Shown here: positions 22,299-25,833 of the stretch, piece after piece | How positions within the stretch are numbered: position 1 is the first letter of the stretch | How the letters are laid out: each line of letters begins with the position of its first letter | NCBI GenBank assembly: GCA_043740415.1 | Contig: JAYUCJ010000147.1 | Coordinates: 1 to 25,833 of the forward strand | DNA: 25,833 bases | Source: Aalborgiella sp043740415 | GTDB lineage: Bacteria; Pseudomonadota; Gammaproteobacteria; Burkholderiales; Burkholderiaceae_C | Direction of reading: 5' to 3' | The notes under the pieces: model-generated | Told to the model about the DNA's origin: nothing | Databases searched by the model: none | What the model saw: the letters and a program-made list of their open reading frames with translations, nothing else | Position numbers and translations under genes: made by a program

Positions 22299-23000
22299 AT
22301 GCCCTATTCGACCATCCAAGCCATCACCCTAGACCTAGACGACACCCTCTGGCCCGTTTGGCCCACCATCCGCAAGGCCGAAGCTGCCTTGCATGCGTGG
22401 CTAAAAATTCATGCGCCCAAAACCGCCGCCCAGCTAGAAACGCCAGAAAGCATGCGCGCCAACCGTGACACCTTGGTCGCCGAGTTCCCGCACCTGGCGC
22501 ATGATTTCAGCTTTATGCGTCAAGAAGCCATTCGCCGCTCGCTCATGTCGGGTGGCGACGACCCCGCACTCGCCAATACAGCGTATGAGGTCTTTTACGA
22601 AGCCCGCAACAGCGTCGAACTCTTTGACGACGCCTTGCCCGCCCTGCAATACCTGGCAGCCCGCTACCCCATCATCGCCATTTCCAACGGCACAGCAGAC
22701 ATCCAGCGCGTAGGCCTAGCCAAATACTTCAAAGGTGCCATCAGCGCCGCCGAATTCGGCATCGCCAAGCCCGACCCCCGCATTTTCAAAGCCGCAGCCG
22801 CAGCCGTGGGGGTGAATGTCGCCAACGTCCTGCACATCGGCGACGACAGCGCCTTGGACGCTGTGGGAGCCTTGCAAGCCGGCATGCACGCCGCCTGGCT
22901 AAACCGCGAAGGCAAAGACTGGCCACATGATCAACCCGAGCCGCATCACCAGTCGCTGCGGCATGTGAAAAGCTTGGCGGAATTGTGTGAATTGCTGTAA
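22299..23000 (+). CDS. HAD family hydrolase (subfamily IA)
   Basis: This 233-residue phosphatase-like protein shows the four HAD motifs. Motif I is LDLDDTLW with the nucleophile Asp12 and acid Asp14. Motif II is ISNGT, with its usual Ser/Thr position after a hydrophobic strand. Motif III has the Lys in GIAKPDPRIF, and motif IV is HIGDDSALDAVGA. The helical cap lies between motifs I and II (about 25-110). The physiological substrate is unknown; small phosphate esters are usual for the family. It is a single gene, divergent from aat. A decayed copy of its last roughly 35 codons recurs at 24624-24736. Confidence 0.9.
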   Translation: MPYSTIQAITLDLDDTLWPVWPTIRKAEAALHAWLKIHAPKTAAQLETPESMRANRDTLVAEFPHLAHDFSFMRQEAIRRSLMSGGDDPALANTAYEVFYEARNSVELFDDALPALQYLAARYPIIAISNGTADIQRVGLAKYFKGAISAAEFGIAKPDPRIFKAAAAAVGVNVANVLHIGDDSALDAVGALQAGMHAAWLNREGKDWPHDQPEPHHQSLRHVKSLAELCELL

Positions 23001-23054
23001 CTGGTTGATTTAAAATAACATTTTTGTTTTTTAACACGGGTAAGCTATTTTGAC

Positions 23055-23110
23055 TCAAATATGATAGCTGTCTAAGCAATGAATACGCCGGCTAGAGTCG
23101 AATTTAATAG
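23055..23110 (-). repeat. Dispersed repeat copy 7
   Basis: The minus strand carries CTCTAGCCGGCGTATTCATT and then GCTTAGACAGCTATC, matching the family core. It lies in the 307-bp gene-free stretch 23001-23307 after the HAD gene. Confidence 0.8.
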
Positions 23111-23139
23111 GTGAAAAACCATCAAAGTGGGCTTTAACA

Positions 23140-23195
23140 TTTTGCTATTGATGATGTAGCTACTCAGGCAATAAACACGCCGACTAGATGTGTTT
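23140..23195 (-). repeat. Dispersed repeat copy 8
   Basis: The minus strand carries CATCTAGTCGGCGTGTTTAT and then TGCCTGAGTAGCTACATC, matching the family core with a few changes. It follows copy 7 in the same orientation, about 35 bp apart. The rest of 23001-23307 shows no gene. Confidence 0.75.
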
Positions 23196-23307
23196 TATTT
23201 GATGGATTTAATGGTTTTCTATAATTTAGAAGAAAAAAGGTAAATTCTGATCAGTTTTGATCAAGTGAGATGTGATTTAGCAAGACCTTCCCAGTGTGCT
23301 GATATCG

Positions 23308-23997
23308 CTACCAGCGTGCCGGAAACGGTTTGGTCAGCTTGATGAGCTTGCGATCCATCTCCACGTAGCCACCGGTCACCAGCTCTCGCATAACGCGTGC
23401 CACCATGTCACGCGAGGCGCCGATCCGATGGGCGATCTCCTGCTGCGACAGCTTGTCTGCCACTACCCGCACACCCTCCTCTTTGTGGGACAGGCTTTGC
23501 AGCAGGTGTGTGACGCGCTGATAAACGTCGTGCAATGCCAAGCGCTTGATTTGGCCAGTTGCATGCCGCGCCCGGTTGATCAACGTGCCGATGATTTGCC
23601 ATGCCAAGTCGGGGTCGTGTGCGGTGGCCTCGCGCATGCTTTGGCGCGTCACTATCGAGCAGTTCACACTTTCTAGTGCCATGACCGAGGCCGAGCGATG
23701 GCCGCCGTCCAGAGACAGCTCGCCCAGCCACTCGCCAGGGCCACAAATATTGAGCACAATCTCGCTGCCGTCAGGCTCGGACGAGAACACCCTCACGCGA
23801 CCCTCGAGAATGATGTAAATCGAATCGGCAATGTCACCCTCAACCATGAAAATGGTATGCGGCGCAAACCGTTGCAAGCGACCCAACTTGGACAACGGGT
23901 GTATCGCGTTGTCGGCGAACAAGCCGTTGCCAGATATCGCCGCCGAGTCGGTGTTGTCGGCGAACAAACCGCTATTGAATGGATCTTCGGCCTTCAT
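23308..23997 (-). CDS. Crp/Fnr family transcriptional regulator
   Basis: This 229-residue regulator has a cyclic-nucleotide-binding-type domain (about 40-150) with FMVEGDIADSIYIILEGRVRVF and GEWLGELSLDGGHRSASVMAL. The latter keeps the Glu and Arg-Ser-Ala that bind the nucleotide phosphate in CRP. The C-terminal winged helix (about 165-225) has LSQQEIAHRIGASRDMVARVM. The four cysteines of FNR are absent, so oxygen sensing by a cluster is unlikely. A GTG at 24000 precedes the ATG at 23997; GAGG lies 7 bp from the ATG, which is preferred. The first 33 residues contain a duplicated 15-residue unit with GLFADN twice. It lies in an accessory patch after the lipoprotein gene. Confidence 0.88.
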   Translation of the reverse strand: MKAEDPFNSGLFADNTDSAAISGNGLFADNAIHPLSKLGRLQRFAPHTIFMVEGDIADSIYIILEGRVRVFSSEPDGSEIVLNICGPGEWLGELSLDGGHRSASVMALESVNCSIVTRQSMREATAHDPDLAWQIIGTLINRARHATGQIKRLALHDVYQRVTHLLQSLSHKEEGVRVVADKLSQQEIAHRIGASRDMVARVMRELVTGGYVEMDRKLIKLTKPFPARW

Positions 23998-24126
23998 CAC
24001 ATCGCCTCAATTTGTTGTTGTTCACAATTAGCACAGTGCAGTTTAACCCCTAATCTGAAGACGGGAGTTCGGGCCGATTGCGCGATTTAGCGATGACCTT
24101 GGCCCTTAGCGGGCAGTAACACCGGA

Positions 24127-24432
24127 CTAATAGCTCAGGTCTGACACAGCGCCGTCGGCGCTGTTGTTCGCAGCCATGGCATGTGCCTGCGAGATCCATC
24201 GGTTGTCGTGGGCATCAGTGGCCGCTTGGACAACAGCCACTGGCCGAGACACCGCAGCGTCACTCATCGTGCCATTTAACTGCTTGCAGCCCGCGAGCGA
24301 AATGAGGACTATGACAGCGACTCCTATAGCCAGAGAAATTGGTACGACGGTCTCTCGGTCCGAACTGGTCATCTTGCCGGTGTCTGGTCCAACAATTTCG
24401 CGTAGCAAACGACGGGTGCGAATAGTGTGCAT
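24127..24432 (-). CDS. Small lipoprotein-like protein of unknown function
   Basis: This 101-residue protein has a basic N-terminal stretch (TIRTRRLLREIVG), a hydrophobic segment (about 31-47, PISLAIGVAVIVLISLAGC) ending in a lipobox-like LAGC, and then a polar tail ending GAVSDLSY. The N-terminal region before the hydrophobic segment is longer than normal for a lipoprotein signal; an ATG at 24372 would give a compact signal of about 28 residues. The ATG at 24432, however, has a strong Shine-Dalgarno (AAGGAG, 6 bp). I do not recognise the family. It lies 129 bp upstream of the Crp/Fnr gene on the same strand and might be cotranscribed. Confidence 0.55.
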   Translation of the reverse strand: MHTIRTRRLLREIVGPDTGKMTSSDRETVVPISLAIGVAVIVLISLAGCKQLNGTMSDAAVSRPVAVVQAATDAHDNRWISQAHAMAANNSADGAVSDLSY

Positions 24433-24623
24433 GGCGTTCTCCTTAAGTGGTCACGCCCTCAATGCAAATGCTGCTTGGCGTGTAGAGAGACTTTACGTTC
24501 TGTCAAGCGTCATGCGTTAGTGGAAATTCGACATTCAGAATGCTGAATATTCTACAAAATGGGCAGGTTCTTGGCATCAGCCTCATATCGGGTGCATCGG
24601 ATAGCCAGCCGTTGGCGCGTTGC
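24433..24623. other. Gene-free spacer
   Basis: Upstream of the lipoprotein-like gene no coding frame with support, repeat copy or terminator was seen. It must contain that gene's promoter; no convincing boxes stand out. Confidence 0.4.
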
Positions 24624-24736
24624 AATCCGGCATGCCGCCGCCTAGCTCAACCGCGAAGGCAAGGATTGGCCACATGTTTCAGACTATCAGCCAGTGCCAC
24701 ATCACCAGTCACTGCGGCTTGTGAAAAGCTTGGCCA
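24624..24736 (+). pseudogene. Decayed copy of the HAD gene 3' end
   Basis: The segment aligns with about 22872-22975 of the HAD gene, sharing CCGCGAAGGCAA, TGGCCACATG, CACATCACCAGTC (one change) and TGTGAAAAGCTTGGC. It has a 1-base deletion, a Trp codon turned into TAG and a 9-base length difference, so it cannot be translated as HAD. It lies 1.6 kb beyond the intact gene in the same orientation and ends abruptly in a DUF5648-type sequence at AGCTTGGC. Confidence 0.8.
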
Positions 24737-25063
24737 TCCGATGGTATTGTTTTTCATGCCTATAAAGTGGGCAATGAAGTTCCTGGTTTGGTGCCAATAC
24801 ATGAATTGGGTACATCCACTGGGGATCATTGGTACACCCAAGACAATGCTGAATACCAATACTGGCGCTACACACCAGGCACGCCGTACACCTACTATGG
24901 CATTGCTTTCTACGCCAAACCTTCTGCAGCGACGGGTGTGGTCAGTTTGAACCGCTACTGGAATCCGAAAAACAGCTCGCATTTTATAACTGCGAATCCT
25001 GCCGATATTCCGTATTTGACCGGCTTCACCTATGAAGGTATTTCAGCCTATGTCTGGCCTTGA
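24737..25063 (+). pseudogene. DUF5648-type domain fragment
   Basis: The frame, closed upstream by TGA at 24722, reads WPSDGIVFHAYKVGNE, then TGDHWYTQDNAEYQYW, YYGIAFYAKP, LNRYWNPKNSSHFIT and TYEGISAYVWP to a stop at 25061-25063. These alternating Tyr/Trp blocks with SxHF[YI]T are those of the DUF5648 repeat domain, found at the C terminus of secreted and surface proteins. The normal 5' part and signal peptide are missing; the sequence starts directly at the junction with the HAD remnant. A GTG at 24767 could start a 98-residue product, but no ribosome site or export signal supports it. Confidence 0.65.
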
Positions 25064-25154
25064 ATGCGGGTGCAAATCAGCGCTCTTTTGCTCTCTGATT
25101 TACATTCGCTTTGGGTAGCATGAACCACCACCACACTGAGAAAGTAACTTCATC

Positions 25155-25833
25155 ATGTTCAAAAGAATCTTTTATCATCTAGCGCTGATCGCGCTACTGG
25201 GTTTGGGAGCAATCGGTCTTCCGGCTGTCGCGCAAAACCAACCCACAACGGCAAACTGCACGGGCGGTGGCGAAGCTTGGGTCGATGGTGTCTGTCGTCA
25301 AGTGCGTACCTACAGCGATGTGAATCCGATGTTTGTGCCTGAGCGCATCAAAATCGGGGCCGGCGCAACTGCTTATTACCTCGATCCAACGAAGGAGTAC
25401 AGCAGCTGGGACAAATGCACCAGCGGTATTGGCGCGCAAGACAGTACCTGTGTTGTGCCTTATCGGTATGGTGTGGCTGCGGGTCTGGCCACTATCACGG
25501 CGAGTTTTACGCAACCAAGTCCTTTTGTCGGCGGTGCAGGCACGTCGCCTCGTTGGACGACAACAAACGCGGTCAGTTTGACGGTGAATTGCTCAGGTGT
25601 GGCCAGCTACAACAACGCCAATGCCCCGCTGCAAGCCAATCCTAGCGGCATCATCTTCAATTCCGCAGTGGCTGGCCCTGTGAGTTGTGTTTTGACGGCC
25701 ATGAACTCTGACAATGAGCCAACAACGGTGACGATCACGGCAAACTTCACAATGCCAATTCCACCGACGATTCAAGCTGGCTTCGTTCGACCTAACTTTG
25801 ATGTAGGTACGGGAGGTAGCCCGATTTATTGGG
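25155..25833 (+). CDS. Secreted protein of unknown function, cut by the window edge
   Basis: An open frame from ATG 25155 runs to the end of the window without a stop (226 codons visible). The first 29 residues form a clear Sec signal peptide (MFKRIFYHLALIALLGLGAI, cleavage after LPAVA, mature start near QNQPTTANC). The mature part is rich in Thr, Ser, Asn and Ala, with paired cysteines (TANC...DGVC, WDKC...STC, VNC...VSC) that suggest disulfides. Strand-like stretches such as AGLATITASF and EPTTVTITANF suggest beta-sandwich, Ig-like units. I do not recognise the family. It could be the start of a large surface, adhesin-like or Rhs-type protein. It follows the DUF5648 fragment by 91 bp. Confidence 0.7.
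   Translation, partial: MFKRIFYHLALIALLGLGAIGLPAVAQNQPTTANCTGGGEAWVDGVCRQVRTYSDVNPMFVPERIKIGAGATAYYLDPTKEYSSWDKCTSGIGAQDSTCVVPYRYGVAAGLATITASFTQPSPFVGGAGTSPRWTTTNAVSLTVNCSGVASYNNANAPLQANPSGIIFNSAVAGPVSCVLTAMNSDNEPTTVTITANFTMPIPPTIQAGFVRPNFDVGTGGSPIYW

Noticed and set aside
1105..23195. A CRISPR array from the recurring short repeat
   Set aside because: Copies are kilobases apart, in both orientations and diverged, with no regular spacers or cas genes.

Overview
The window looks like a chromosomal segment of a Burkholderiales bacterium, most likely Comamonadaceae (Rhodoferax/Polaromonas-like). The evidence is protein character (GEG-type IlvB, DUF3106 and DUF3619 proteins beside an ECF sigma factor), the order ilvB-ilvH-ilvC-pssA-leuA, nadE-glnB side by side, and a short dispersed repeat with core TAGCCGGCGTATTTATTGCC. 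The taxonomic placement is inference from family knowledge; no search was run.

Left part (1-5.6 kb): an alpha/beta hydrolase, then an accessory 'conflict' cluster entirely on the minus strand. It holds higBA, a 3' fragment of a FemAB-like gene, vapBC, a second higBA-type module whose toxin gene carries an in-frame amber stop, a truncated Rhs start, and a short secreted Rhs protein with an HNH-type nuclease tail followed by a SUFU-type putative immunity gene. The intact FemAB-like gene follows at 5.6-6.8 kb. The fragment at 1.9 kb duplicates its 3' end, so the 2.3-5.6 kb segment is bracketed by two copies of one gene end.

Middle (6.9-19.9 kb): housekeeping genes. nadE and glnB read rightward. 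A leftward operon follows: ECF sigma, DUF3619 membrane protein, DUF3106 periplasmic protein, RDD membrane protein and dgkA. Then the branched-chain amino acid locus reads rightward: ilvB, ilvH, ilvC, a strong terminator, pssA and leuA, then a pbpG-type endopeptidase. Upstream of leuA is an unannotated 17-residue leader peptide with 8 leucines, followed by mutually exclusive antiterminator and terminator hairpins: a classical leucine attenuator, apparently with a leaderless leader ORF.

Right part (19.9-25.8 kb): an IclR regulator, the N-degron transferases bpt and aat, and a HAD phosphatase. Next comes a second accessory patch: two dispersed repeats, a Crp/Fnr regulator and a small lipoprotein-like protein. 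This patch is closed by a decayed copy of the HAD gene's 3' end fused to a DUF5648-type fragment, and a secreted protein then runs off the window edge.

Eight copies of the dispersed repeat were found. Three lie inside reading frames and are translated without a stop: in FemAB-like, in its duplicate, and in NadE. Two accessory patches bracketed by a partial 3' copy of the neighbouring gene, and a repeat that behaves as a protein-coding insertion, are the most unusual structural themes. No transposase, integrase, tRNA, rRNA or CRISPR array was seen.
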